Shown: in pieces, positions 1-9,700 of the stretch
Numbering within the stretch: the stretch's first letter is position 1
How the letters are laid out: each line of letters opens with the position of its first letter
Source: Geobacter sp.
Lineage (GTDB): Bacteria; Desulfobacterota; Desulfuromonadia; Geobacterales; Pseudopelobacteraceae
Length of the DNA: 38,655 nt
Assembly: GCA_025360785.1 (NCBI GenBank)
Contig: JANYBN010000006.1
Span: 1-38,655, forward strand
Reading direction: 5' to 3'
The notes under the pieces: model-generated
Told to the model about the DNA's origin: nothing
What the model saw: the letters and a program-made list of their open reading frames with translations, nothing else
The model's database searches: none
Made by a program: the position numbers and the translations under genes

Positions 1-39
1 CCTATGGTATCTGTAGTGGCAAATGAAGTGGCTCTTTAG
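1..39 (+). other. possible C-terminal tail of an upstream gene
   Basis: One plus-strand frame is open from the left edge to a TAG stop at 37-39 and would encode the short tail PMVSVVANEVAL. It could be the end of a gene lying outside the window, or chance. The rest of 1-131 is AT-rich and holds no other open frame that I can support. Confidence 0.2.
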
Positions 40-119
40 TGGCGATGATGTGTAAAATACGATAACAATCAAGCATACAAGAGTCAATAAGTAATACGGG
101 AATACAATATATTAGCACA

Positions 120-125
120 TATAAT
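120..125 (+). promoter_or_regulatory. candidate -10 box immediately upstream of smc
   Basis: A perfect TATAAT lies six bases before the smc ATG at 132. Transcription would be expected to start about seven bases after the box, which is the A of the start codon. No Shine-Dalgarno-like purine run occurs in the 25 bases before the ATG. I see no good -35 box at 16-18 bp spacing, so the box may be fortuitous in this AT-rich stretch. Confidence 0.35.
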
Positions 126-131
126 AACACT

Positions 132-3100
132 ATGAAAATTAAACGTCTCGAAATATCCGGCTTCAAATCCTTCGCCGACAAGGTTGTGCTGGACTTCCAG
201 CAGAATGTCACCGGCGTGGTCGGTCCGAACGGCTGCGGCAAGTCGAACATCGTTGACGCCATCCGCTGGTGCATGGGGGAGCAATCCGCCAAAAACCTGC
301 GCGGCAAGGCGATGGAAGATGTCATCTTTGTCGGCAGCGAGAACCGCAAACCGCTTGGTGTGGCGGAGGTTTCGCTGGTGTTCTCCACCGAGGATGGGCG
401 CGCGCCGGCCAAGTATCTCGATTATGCCGAAATCCAGCTGACCCGCCGCCTCTACCGCGACGGCGAGAGCGACTATCTGATCAACAAGACCCCCTGCCGC
501 CTGCTGGATATAACCGAACTCTTCATGGATACCGGAGTCGGCACCCGCGCCTATTCGATCATCGAGCAGGGAAAGATCGGCCAGATCCTCCACTCCCGTC
601 CCGAAGAACGCCGCTATCTGATCGAGGAGGCGGCCGGAGTTACCAAATTCAAGTCACGCAAACAGTTGGCCCTCAAAAAGATCGAAGGGACCCGCCAGAA
701 TCTGGCCCGTCTCGCAGACGTGCTTGGAGAGATCCGGCGACAGCTGGCCTCGCTGCAGCGGCAGGCCAAAAAAGCCGAGAAGTTCCGCGAGTACCGCGAC
801 GAACTGCGCGAAATAGAACTGCTCTTTTCGGCGCGGGATTATTGCGAGACGCAGCTCCAGCGGAGCACTGCGGAACGGGAACTTGCTGCGCTCAATGATC
901 GCATCCGCGAGGTTTTTGCGGCGGCGTCGCTTGGAGAATCGCAGGCTGAAGAGGCCAGAGTGGCGCTGTTGGAGGCGGAGAAGCAGCTGACGGTGGCCCA
1001 GGAGGAAATTTTCCGTGTCAGGAGCGAGTTCAGTACCACCGGGAACGGGCTGGAGTTCCAGTGCAAGGAGTTGACCGGGCTGGACGGGCGGCTGGCGCGA
1101 TTGACCGCCGAGGCGGCCGAGCTGGATAAACGGCTGAAGGAGTGCAGCGCACAACGGGAACAGCTGGAGCTTCGCCGCACCACGGGGGCTGTCGATGCTG
1201 CCGGAATACAGGCGGAGCTGGAGCGGTCCGAAGAGGCGCTGGCCGGGCACCAGTTGGCCGAAGAGGGGTTGAACCGCGATCTGGAAAACCGGCGCAGGGA
1301 GCTTTTTACCGCACTGGCCGAGACGGCCCAGTTCAAGAGCCGCTTCGAGAATGCCCAGAAACGGTTGGCCGCGCTGAAGGAAAGGTTCGACCGGCATGCC
1401 CGTGAAGCGATGCAGCTGGGTGAACGGGGTGAACAGCAACGTCATCGGGCTGCTGTGCTGGAAAAAGAAGTCGCGGCCGGACAGCTGGAGCAGGAAGAGC
1501 TGAAGGCGTTTGTCTCCTCTCAACGCGCTCTTGAGGATGACCTGAAGCGACGGCTCCCCGAGATTGAGAAGGGTTGGCAGACCAGCAGGGACGGGCTGAA
1601 CCGCAGCTCTTCGCGGCTCCATTCGCTGAAAGAACTGGAAGCACAGTTTGCCGGTTTCGGCCAGGGAACCCGTACGCTGATGAAGGATGCTTCTTTCCGC
1701 ACCCGTTTCAGCGGTGTACTGGCCGATGCCATTCAGGCCCCACCGGAACTGGAACCGGCGCTTGAAGCGGCTCTGGCGGAGCGTTTACAATGCATCCTCT
1801 GCAGCGAAGATCAGGATGCCATACAGGCACTGGAGTTTCTGAAAACAAAGAATGGCGGACGGGCCGGAATCGCCCTGCCGCTGGAACGGCCTGTCATTGT
1901 CGCTCACTCGGTAAAAGGAGCAGTCCCCCTGGCGGAACAGGTGCAGACAGATGGACCTTTTGCCGGATTGATTTTGAACCTGCTGGCGACCGTCATGCTG
2001 GTTGATGATATTGGAGGTGCGCTCAAGTCGGCCCGTCAGCATCGCGGACTGATCTTTGTCACCCGTGCCGGCGACATGGTTGCCCAGGGGGGGATTGTCA
2101 ACGGCGGTTCGGGTGAACAGGTGGGCAGCGGGTTGATCCATAAAAAGCGCGAAATCAGAGAGCTGGAGCTGACCGTGACCCGGCTGGAGGAAGAGACCGC
2201 AAACCTCGGCAAACAGCGCGATGATCTGCGCCGTCAGAGCCTGGAGGTGGCCGAGGGGCTTAAAAGCGGCGGCGTGCAACTGCACCAGGCAGAGTTGAAG
2301 CTGATCGGGCTGCTCAAGGATCGCCAGCAGGCGCTTGATGAAACTGCCCGCATTGCCGAACGGCTGGAAGTACAGGCGCTGGAAGCCGAAAATCTTCATG
2401 AAGAGCAGACCGCTCTGGAGACCGAGCTTAAACTGGCCGGGGAGCAGATTGTTCAGACCGGCGACGCTTCAAAGGGGTTGGAGCAGGAAACTGCGCGACT
2501 TAAAAGTGAGCTTGATGCCCGCCGCGAGCTGTTGACCGTTGTCCGCGAACAGGTGACCGCGATCCGGGTGCAAACCGCAACGATCAAGGAACAGCATGAT
2601 GCCGGGCTGCGTGCCCTGACCGATCTGGAACAACGTACGGAAGAGATCGTGCGGCGCATGGCTGCCGACCGGCAGGAGATCGAAACGGGCGATGCCGCCC
2701 GGCTGCAGCTTCAGACAGAGATAAGCGCAGCGACCGAACGGCTGGAAGGTCTCGTTCGTGAGCAGATGGAATCCGAGGGGCGACTGGCCGTGGTGCGTGG
2801 ACGTTTTGAAGAGGCTGGCGCGGCCCTGAACCTTATCGAGGCCCGGTTCAAAGTGGCCCGCGATGAGGGGGATACCATCCGGCAGGCGCAGGCCGACCTT
2901 AATCTCCGCTTTTCAACACTCTCCATGCAGGCCGAACATCTGGAACAGGCGCTGCAGGAGCGTAGCCGCATCCCCATGGCAGAGGCAGTGGCAAAGCTGC
3001 AGGCGACCGAATTCGACGAGGCGGCAGGACGAATCCGCCAGGTTGAGCTGCAGAGGCTCCTGGACGAGATGGGGGAGGTCAATCTGATGGCGATCGAGGA

Positions 3101-3662
3101 GTGCGCCGGAATGGAGGAGCGCTTCACCTTTCTGACGAGTCAGAAGGATGATCTTGAAGAGTCGTTGCGCGGCTTACAACAGGCCATCCAGCGTATCAAT
3201 CGCACCACCCGTCAGCGTTTTCTGGAGACTTACAACCTGATTAATGCAAAATTCCAGGAGGTTTTCCCGCGCCTGTTCTGCGGTGGCCAGGCCGAACTGC
3301 GTCTTACCGATGAAGCGGATCTTCTGGAGACCGGCATTGATATCATCGTTCAGCCTCCCGGCAAGAAGCTGCAGAATGTGACATTGCTCTCGGGGGGTGA
3401 AAAGGCGCTGACCGCCGTGGCGCTGATCTTCTCGATCTTCCTGATCAAGCCGACCCCCTTCTGCCTGCTGGACGAGGTCGATGCGCCGCTGGACGACGCC
3501 AATATCGGCCGTTTCAACGAGATGGTCAGGGAGATGAGCGCCATTTCGCAATTCATCATCATCACCCACAACAAGGCCACCATGCAGGTGGCCGATACCC
3601 TCTACGGCATTACGATGGAGGAACCGGGGGCATCGCGGGTGGTTTCGGTGCGGCTGCATTAA
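132..3662 (+). CDS. smc: chromosome segregation protein SMC
   Basis: This is the ATPase of the bacterial SMC-ScpAB condensin, which compacts and helps segregate the chromosome. The 1176-aa length is normal for the family. The N-terminal head carries the Walker A motif GPNGCGKS at about residues 31-38. Long coiled-coil arms rich in Glu, Gln, Leu and Arg run from about 170-500 and 680-1010, and the hinge lies at about 510-660 (FSGVLADAI and following). The C-terminal head has the ABC signature LLSGGEKAL at about 1085 and Walker B with FCLLDEVDAPLDD at about 1110. The ATG at 132 gives the canonical start MKIKRLEISGFKSF. No Shine-Dalgarno sequence precedes it. The gene stands alone on the plus strand and converges on the operon at 3768-6612. 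Confidence 0.98.
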   Translation: MKIKRLEISGFKSFADKVVLDFQQNVTGVVGPNGCGKSNIVDAIRWCMGEQSAKNLRGKAMEDVIFVGSENRKPLGVAEVSLVFSTEDGRAPAKYLDYAEIQLTRRLYRDGESDYLINKTPCRLLDITELFMDTGVGTRAYSIIEQGKIGQILHSRPEERRYLIEEAAGVTKFKSRKQLALKKIEGTRQNLARLADVLGEIRRQLASLQRQAKKAEKFREYRDELREIELLFSARDYCETQLQRSTAERELAALNDRIREVFAAASLGESQAEEARVALLEAEKQLTVAQEEIFRVRSEFSTTGNGLEFQCKELTGLDGRLARLTAEAAELDKRLKECSAQREQLELRRTTGAVDAAGIQAELERSEEALAGHQLAEEGLNRDLENRRRELFTALAETAQFKSRFENAQKRLAALKERFDRHAREAMQLGERGEQQRHRAAVLEKEVAAGQLEQEELKAFVSSQRALEDDLKRRLPEIEKGWQTSRDGLNRSSSRLHSLKELEAQFAGFGQGTRTLMKDASFRTRFSGVLADAIQAPPELEPALEAALAERLQCILCSEDQDAIQALEFLKTKNGGRAGIALPLERPVIVAHSVKGAVPLAEQVQTDGPFAGLILNLLATVMLVDDIGGALKSARQHRGLIFVTRAGDMVAQGGIVNGGSGEQVGSGLIHKKREIRELELTVTRLEEETANLGKQRDDLRRQSLEVAEGLKSGGVQLHQAELKLIGLLKDRQQALDETARIAERLEVQALEAENLHEEQTALETELKLAGEQIVQTGDASKGLEQETARLKSELDARRELLTVVREQVTAIRVQTATIKEQHDAGLRALTDLEQRTEEIVRRMAADRQEIETGDAARLQLQTEISAATERLEGLVREQMESEGRLAVVRGRFEEAGAALNLIEARFKVARDEGDTIRQAQADLNLRFSTLSMQAEHLEQALQERSRIPMAEAVAKLQATEFDEAAGRIRQVELQRLLDEMGEVNLMAIEECAGMEERFTFLTSQKDDLEESLRGLQQAIQRINRTTRQRFLETYNLINAKFQEVFPRLFCGGQAELRLTDEADLLETGIDIIVQPPGKKLQNVTLLSGGEKALTAVALIFSIFLIKPTPFCLLDEVDAPLDDANIGRFNEMVREMSAISQFIIITHNKATMQVADTLYGITMEEPGASRVVSVRLH

Positions 3663-3724
3663 CCCTGGGAAAAGCAGGTGTCCACGACAATCACGAAATA
3701 CAATTTAAATTTTTCGTGTCTTCG

Positions 3725-3767
3725 CCTATAAACGGCTTTTGGTCGTGGCCCAAAAGCCGTTTATAGG
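3725..3767. repeat. perfect 18-bp inverted repeat between convergent genes
   Basis: The arms at 3725-3742 and 3750-3767 are exact reverse complements (CCTATAAACGGCTTTTGG and its partner), separated by a 7-base loop. The right arm abuts the stop codon of the minus-strand miniprotein gene at 3768, and smc ends 62 bases to the left. The position suggests a bidirectional transcription stop. Neither side has a clear U-run directly after the stem, so it is not a textbook Rho-independent terminator. A weaker repeat (CACGAAA with TTTCGTG) sits just to the left at about 3693-3719. Confidence 0.75.
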
Positions 3768-3938
3768 TTAAAAACTGTCCCGCATTTTGACCAACAGATA
3801 GAGACAGCCGATTCCGCCGGCTGCCATCAGGACGTCGCGCATCCACGGAATCGGCTGATCCAGCATGGAATAGAGCAGCGGGTCTAGCAGTGCCGTTGTC
3901 AACAGGCCAACGCCACCCCAGGACAACATTTTTTTCAT
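3768..3938 (-). CDS. 56-aa putative membrane miniprotein
   Basis: I do not recognise a family. The frame reads MKKMLSWGGVGLL and ends KMRDSF, 56 residues. It has two hydrophobic stretches, at about residues 7-24 and 34-51, separated by a short loop containing DQPIPWMRD, which suggests a two-pass inner-membrane hairpin. The ATG overlaps the stop of the upstream methyltransferase gene as ATGA (3938-3935), and a purine-rich ribosome-binding site (AGGAAGGGG) lies about 8 bases before it. Both suggest translational coupling as the last gene of the operon. The stop is directly followed by the perfect inverted repeat. The RBS, overlap and hydrophobic pattern argue that the gene is real, but homology is untested. 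Confidence 0.65.
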   Translation of the reverse strand: MKKMLSWGGVGLLTTALLDPLLYSMLDQPIPWMRDVLMAAGGIGCLYLLVKMRDSF

Positions 3939-5164
3939 CGTGTGCCCCTTCCTGTCGAACTTCCCCCCTTCACACAGATCGCGTATTTGAGATAGCGCCC
4001 TTCCGGAAAAGTAACCGGATAGGGGAAATCTTCCGGCTGCCCGAGCAGGGAGATCACCCGCAGGTCAGAGTCGGTCTGCAGCGCCCCCCGGCGCAGCTCT
4101 TTCAGATAGTCGGCGACGTCAACCTTCTGGTGATTGGAGGATGCTATCAACAGCCCACCTTCTGCCAGCAACGGCAGTGCCGCAGCCACCAGGTCGGAGG
4201 TGCCGCCGCGAGTCGTGAAGCGGCTCTTGGTCGTGGTGGAAAAAGAGGGGGGATCCATCAGGATAACATCGTAACATTTTCTGCTCTGCGCCAGTTTGCC
4301 CAACACCGCCAGGCAGTCGCCGACGATGAATTCATGCTGCCCGGGGTTGAGGCGGTTGGCTGCAAAATTGTCTCTGGCCCAGTCGGTATAGCCGGGGGAA
4401 GCATCCACGCTTGTTACCTGTGCGGCGCCGGCAGCGGCCGACGCCACCGAAAATGCGCCGGTGTAGGAGAACAGGTTGAGCACCCACTTCCCCTTGACCC
4501 GCAGCATCAGATCACGACGGTTACGGCGCTGATCGAGGAACAGCCCGGTGTTTAAACCCTGCTCCAAGCTCACCAGAAATGTGAGACCATTCTCCAGTAC
4601 TTCCAGACGCTGCGGAGCCGCTTTTCCCGCCAGCAGGCGCCCGTATTTTTTGCTGTCACTGGCCGCTTCCAGCTCCCGGGTCTTCTGCGGCCGGCTCTTT
4701 TCGTAAATACCGAGCGGCGCCAGCAGCTCCTGCAGAACCTGAGTAATCAGCTTCAGGTGCGGCCGCCAGGCGGCGCTGTAGAGCTGCAGCATCAGATAAT
4801 CACCGTAACGGTCAACCATCATCCCCGGCATACCGTCCCCCTCGGCGTTCACCAGTCGGTAAGCGGTGGAACCGTCCAGATCGACATGGTGGCGACGCAG
4901 TTCTATGGCGCTTCGCAACCGCTCCGTCAGCCAGGCTCGATCCAGCTGTATCCGCTTCCGGTCCAGCACCCGGGCGATTATCCGCTCCTGCGGATCAAGC
5001 AGCGCGGTGGCAAGAAAACCACCCTGGCTGTCGCACAGTTGCACGGTCTGGCCGGAGTTGCCGGCCGGCCAATCCCTGGTATAGGCATCGGCCACGACCC
5101 AGGGGTGACCAAGCGCCAGCATCCTGACTGTTTCAGGGCCAACAATTCGTGCTGCATTATTCAT
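3935..5164 (-). CDS. class I SAM-dependent rRNA large-subunit methyltransferase, RlmI-like
   Basis: This is predicted to methylate a cytosine of 23S rRNA using S-adenosylmethionine, like E. coli RlmI. An N-terminal PUA-like region (about residues 1-75, containing LALGHPWVV) is followed by a linker and a Rossmann methyltransferase domain. Numbered from the ATG at 5164, GLNTGLFLDQR lies at about 203-213, the SAM-binding motif NLFSYTGAF at about 230-238, and the catalytic-loop motif MDPPSF at about 303-308. The length of about 409 aa fits the family. The reading frame is open upstream to 5227. A GTG at 5170 has better spacing to a GGAG (6 bases) than the ATG (12 bases), so the start may be two codons earlier. 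It follows mogA after about 20 bases. RlmI itself, or a sister family with another target base, cannot be distinguished here. Confidence 0.88.
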   Translation of the reverse strand: MNNAARIVGPETVRMLALGHPWVVADAYTRDWPAGNSGQTVQLCDSQGGFLATALLDPQERIIARVLDRKRIQLDRAWLTERLRSAIELRRHHVDLDGSTAYRLVNAEGDGMPGMMVDRYGDYLMLQLYSAAWRPHLKLITQVLQELLAPLGIYEKSRPQKTRELEAASDSKKYGRLLAGKAAPQRLEVLENGLTFLVSLEQGLNTGLFLDQRRNRRDLMLRVKGKWVLNLFSYTGAFSVASAAAGAAQVTSVDASPGYTDWARDNFAANRLNPGQHEFIVGDCLAVLGKLAQSRKCYDVILMDPPSFSTTTKSRFTTRGGTSDLVAAALPLLAEGGLLIASSNHQKVDVADYLKELRRGALQTDSDLRVISLLGQPEDFPYPVTFPEGRYLKYAICVKGGSSTGRGTR

Positions 5165-5186
5165 AGTCACGTGAATCTCCGAAACT

Positions 5187-5684
5187 TTATTTTGAAAACC
5201 TGTTGCCGCAATCTTCCTGGCCACCACGGATCTTCTCGACGGCGTGCCCGAGCGTCGGCCAGACCGCCTCCAGATTTTCCAGGGCGCCTTTGGGGCTGCC
5301 GGGAAGATTAATTATCAGCGACTGATTACGAATGCCGGCCACGGCACGGGACAGGGATGCCATCGGAGTTTTCTCCAGGCTCTTGAAGCGCATCAGCTCG
5401 CCAAGGCCCGGGATCACACGCTCTACGACCTGCAGCGTCGCCTCGGGAGTCGTGTCGCGGGGGGAAACGCCTGTACCGCCGGTGGTCAAGATCAGGTCGG
5501 CCGCATCGGCATCGGCCCATTCCGTCAGCACCGCCACGATCTGCTCGAACTCGTCGGCAATGATGCGGGACTGAACGGTGATTACCCCCCGTTCGGCCAG
5601 CCAGGCCGACAGTGCCGGGCCGCTTTCGTCAACCCGCTCGCCCCGTGAACCCTTGTCGCTTAATGTCAGTATTGCCGCTCTCAT
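5187..5684 (-). CDS. mogA: molybdopterin adenylyltransferase MogA/MoaB family
   Basis: The enzyme activates molybdopterin by adenylylation before molybdenum insertion during molybdenum cofactor synthesis. The 165-aa protein is a single MogA-type domain starting MRAAILTLSDKGSRGER. It carries the glycine-rich nucleotide motif TTGGTG at 67-72 followed by VSPRDTTPEA, and LPGSPKG at 127-133, both hallmarks of the family. An AGGAGG ribosome-binding site about 8 bases before the ATG fixes the start. It sits between the pseudouridine synthase and rRNA methyltransferase genes in one minus-strand operon. No other molybdenum cofactor gene is in view, so MogA versus MoaB was judged from sequence alone. 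Confidence 0.92.
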   Translation of the reverse strand: MRAAILTLSDKGSRGERVDESGPALSAWLAERGVITVQSRIIADEFEQIVAVLTEWADADAADLILTTGGTGVSPRDTTPEATLQVVERVIPGLGELMRFKSLEKTPMASLSRAVAGIRNQSLIINLPGSPKGALENLEAVWPTLGHAVEKIRGGQEDCGNRFSK

Positions 5685-5733
5685 CTATAATCCTCCTGCT
5701 GAATGTGACCGCAAAGATGGTTTGTAATCTGCA

Positions 5734-6612
5734 TTATAGCAGTTCGCGGTCAGATGTAAACGCCCTGCTGCCGCCGGTAATCGGGTCATTGAATCGAATG
5801 TTTTTCGCGACCAGCTGGAGAGGCGTAGCGAAATTGTCCGCTCTCTCTGCCTGCAGCTCCGGATAGTAACGATCATTCAAAATGCCGAAGCCGAGTCCGC
5901 CCATATGGATCCGCAGCTGATGAGTCTTACCGGTAAGCGGCTGCAGGGTAAAGCGCGCCATCACCCCATTGACCGTATCCAACCTGATGACGGAGCGGGC
6001 ATTAACTCTGCCGGGCACCGCTTCCATCCGGAACCACGGTTCGCCCCGCTCTAACCGGTTCTCGACAGCCCATGAAGCCGGTTCCTGGGTCGGCAGACAC
6101 GCCGAGACGGCCTGATAGGTTTTTTCGATATGACCGTTCATGAAGAGTTCACCGTAACGCCCCCTGCTCTTCTTGTTGACGGAAAAGAGTACTATTCCGG
6201 CCGTTTCACGGTCTATGCGGTGCAGCGGCACCAGATCACCGATACCGGTGCTGCGACGGAGCCGGTTCAGCAGGCATTCGTCAACATAGCGGCCGCCAGG
6301 GGTTACGGGAAGAAAGTGCGGTTTGCAGGCGACCAGAATCTCGTCATCGATAAACAGCACTTTTTCAGCAAAAGGAATGAACGGCTCAGAGGTGACTTCG
6401 CGGAAATAAAAAAGGCGGCTTAACGGCGTATATTGTGAGTCCAGCGTCAGTTGCCGTGACTGTTCGTCAAGCACCTTTCCATCTACAATGCGTTGCTCCC
6501 AGGTCTCCGGTGAAATCGCGGGGAATCTTCTGCTCAGGAATGCGAGTATGGAAGGGTACGGTTTTTCTGCTTCAGGCATGGTAACTACTGAAGGGTGTTT
6601 TGAAATTCCCAT
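5734..6612 (-). CDS. RluA-family RNA pseudouridine synthase
   Basis: This should isomerise specific uridines in rRNA or tRNA to pseudouridine. The 292-aa protein has an N-terminal S4-like segment (about residues 15-75), then the catalytic domain with ILVACKPHFLPVTPGG and the catalytic-Asp motif HRIDRETAG at about 131-139, with Asp134 as the expected nucleophile. The C-terminal part has the conserved LTGKTHQLRIH. I chose the ATG at 6612 because an AGGGA lies about 9 bases upstream; the frame is open to 6666. It is the first gene of the operon that continues with mogA after a 49-base gap. The exact RNA target cannot be read from the sequence. Confidence 0.88.
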   Translation of the reverse strand: MGISKHPSVVTMPEAEKPYPSILAFLSRRFPAISPETWEQRIVDGKVLDEQSRQLTLDSQYTPLSRLFYFREVTSEPFIPFAEKVLFIDDEILVACKPHFLPVTPGGRYVDECLLNRLRRSTGIGDLVPLHRIDRETAGIVLFSVNKKSRGRYGELFMNGHIEKTYQAVSACLPTQEPASWAVENRLERGEPWFRMEAVPGRVNARSVIRLDTVNGVMARFTLQPLTGKTHQLRIHMGGLGFGILNDRYYPELQAERADNFATPLQLVAKNIRFNDPITGGSRAFTSDRELL

Positions 6613-6711
6613 GTAATGTTTCCCTGACAATAATTCTGCCTTATTTTCCGCTAACTCGGTATCCAACAGACGGCATAGCCAGTCTTGGAGTGAGAACCGC
6701 GCAGATAATGC

Positions 6712-6741
6712 AGAAAGGCCGACATAGCTGCCGACCTTTCT
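6712..6741 (-). terminator. hairpin after the GH13 gene
   Basis: Read on the minus strand, AGAAAGGTCGGCA and TGTCGGCCTTTCT form a 13-bp stem with two G-U wobbles and a four-base loop. It lies 24 bases beyond the stop of the amylase-family gene. The plus-strand transcript would have mismatches instead, so the structure belongs to the minus strand. There is no U-run after it, so termination is inferred. Confidence 0.45.
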
Positions 6742-6765
6742 ACATCAGAACCATTTCTTATACGA

Positions 6766-9700
6766 TCATGCCCCGGACTTTTTGGGCCGCTGAGCACGCT
6801 GGATGATAGGCTTCTCCGACAACCCGACAAAAAGGAGGCTTCGATAACCGGCATCTCCAGCCAGTTTTATTCCAAGATCAAGCGTGCGTTCCGCCGCCCC
6901 CATTCTGGCAGAAGCAAGCTTCGTAGAAAGCGGGACGTCACATCCCTCCAGCAACGCAAGCAGCGTTATCCACTCACTCAGCTCCTCAAAGCGTTCCTTA
7001 TTAAACCATTCGATCCCGTCGCTTTCATGATTTAACAGAAATTTGCGGCACGCTTTGAGTTCAAACAGTTGCTGCAGTCCTTTAAAAGAAACGGCGGTGC
7101 AATCCCGTGCGTCCGTCCGCCACCACTCCAGCAGTGCAGCCAACAGCTGGATGGCTCTGCTGCTGAACCCTGCATCACCATCCCGCTGCAAAAAGTTCCG
7201 CAGGGTGTAATCAAGCCCGCAACTGACCGGGTCCAGCTCGGTATCGTGCAGTATCAGCCAGGCCAGCAGGAGCGCCTCAACTGCCTGGTCCGAAAATCCG
7301 GTAGCCAGCCGGGTCTGGAATAAGCTGGCAGCACCGGTCATTGGGCTTTGGCTCTTAAGACCGGTAAAACGGCCATAATACTCGATGGCATTACTTGTCT
7401 GAGGAATACTTTTTTGGTTGGCTTTGCCGGAGGTCGCTCGCGGCTTGGCAACAGTCACAACAGAAGGTTCATCCTCTTTGGCAGTTGTAAGAAAGTTGTC
7501 TGCCGCCTTCTGGAGATTTTTACCGGTTGCAGCGGTTTCTTCCCCCAGCCCAACCTTGTGGAACAATTCAAAAATCGAACGAAACGCAGCGTTCAATTCA
7601 CCATAGATCAGCTGTTTGCGCTCTTCTTCCAGTGAGACGACGCCGGATCCGTTCAGATGACTGTACAGCTTCAGCCATGAACCATCCTGATCATCATGGA
7701 TTTCCCGGAAATCCAGAAAAACGTGGAACTGGTATTCTTTGAGTTCGACATAAAGCCCCTGTTCACGCAGCTCGCGGCTTGAACGAAGATATTCCAGTCC
7801 CTCGGTCTGATCCCGGAAAGCCAGGTAGGAATTCTCTTCGTGAGGCGCTTTAAGCGCTTCGGCAAGAGACGTCCTTTCAAGCCTCCCATCTTCTCCCGTG
7901 TCGCCGGCCAGAAATGATACAGATTCCCTGATCCAGCCGGAGGTTACCGAGTGGCAGTTGTGATATAATACGAGCGCCCGATGCTCATCAACCCGGTTGG
8001 AATAAGCGAAGACATTTTCATCGACACTATCACCGGCATGAAAGTCATACAAAACAAAATTCTCGGAGCCGGAAAAGAGCCATCGGCGGCGCAGCAACGG
8101 GAAAATCCACATTTCATGCCCGCGTACCAGCCCTTCATCAACCTGTTCATCCCAGTAGGCGCGCTTGTACTCCATGCCATATTTCTCGTGGAACCCTTCG
8201 ATCTGGCCGTGACCGAACATCGGCAGGCCCGGCATGGTGGACAACAACACACAGGCGCCAAAATATTTACCCTGCGACCCGAACTGTGCCACCGCCGTCT
8301 TTTCGTCCGGATTGTTCATGAAATTGACGAACCGTTTGAGGATTTCGTGGTTGAATTCCAGGACGTTTTTGATGGTAGAGCGGTATTTGGAGTTTTCCTC
8401 GGTCTTAAGCATGTTCATGAATGCGCTGTTATAGACGCGATGCATACCGAGCGTCCGTACAAAATAACCCTCCATCATCCAGAACGCTTCTGCCAGCAGC
8501 AGCGTGCCGGGAGCCTCGACCGCCACCCGGTCTACGACATCGCGCCAGAATTCCACCGGAAAGACGGCATCGAACTCCTCTTTGCTCATGCCGTGTTCCG
8601 CTCTCGATGGAACTCCGCCCCCAAGGCCGCGCAGCGGGAACCAGAGGCGCTGATAATGCTTCTTGGCCAGCGTCATGGCAGCGTCGAAGCGGATGATCGG
8701 GAAATTGCGGGCCACATGCAAGATGGTCTGGATGACCGATTCACGAACTTCGGTGATCAGATAGTTGAGTTGCGCGGTATCGTTCCAGGGAATGCTGGTG
8801 CCGTCATTACCGTGGTAGATGTAGCGGGTACGGCCATCACGCCGGTCATAATGCTTGAACACCACAGCCGCATCATGCTTGCTCCAGTAGCCGTCCTCGA
8901 CCTGGATACAGATATTGCTGTCGCTGGACAGATCTTCGCCGGTGAACTGATAGGTCGGATAGGGTGGATAGTCGGTCTGAACGAACCAGTCAGGGTGCTG
9001 GATTACCCAGCGGGAATAGATGCCGGTATGGTTTGGAACCATGTCGCTGGCAAGCCGGATACCACGGCGGCCAGCCCGTTCCCGCAGATTGGCCAGAGCT
9101 TCCCAGCCACCCAGATCGGCAGCTACTTCATAATCGAAGAGCGAATAGGCCGAGGCGATGGCATCCGGGTTACCGCAAATCTGCTTGATGCGCTGCGAAG
9201 CGGGAGAGCGTTCCCAGAGCCCGATCAGCCAGAGTCCGGAAAAGCCGCAAGCCGCCAGACGATCGAGTTCGGCATCCGGCACCTGGTCAAGCCTGGTAAT
9301 CGGAAACCCGTGAGATCGGCTCAGCTGGTCGAGCCAGACATAAACCATCTTGGCCATAAGAACGACATGAGACATCCAACCGGCATCTTGTGAAAAATTC
9401 TCATAGGCAGGATAATCGAAGCCATGAAAAACCGCATTTGTTCCGGAGGCCTCGGGAAAATTACCGGAAGTGTGTCCGGCGCGCCTGAACTTCAGTACGG
9501 GGGCAGGTCCAGGATCACCGCCACCACCACGTTCCCGCTGTTCCTCTTGCAGAATGTCAAGGGCGATCTCCACCTCACGCAGCAGGTCAGGCGGTAAAAT
9601 GTCCTGCCACTGTTCACGAAGGTAGGCGACCTGGCCGGCCAGGGAGTCGGGAGAGGCAATAATCGCCGCCATAAGCGCCTCGATCAGAGTGCACCCTTTT

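Noticed and set aside
654-1622. Minus-strand open frame (322 aa) inside smc
   Set aside because: It lies opposite the SMC coiled-coil region. Its Leu/Gln/Arg-rich sequence is the expected reverse reading of Glu/Gln/Leu codons.
7981-9393. Long plus-strand open frame (470 aa) opposite the GH13 gene
   Set aside because: It is antisense to a gene with all four GH13 motifs, has no recognisable domain and no clear ribosome-binding site. It is a shadow of codon use in a GC-rich gene.
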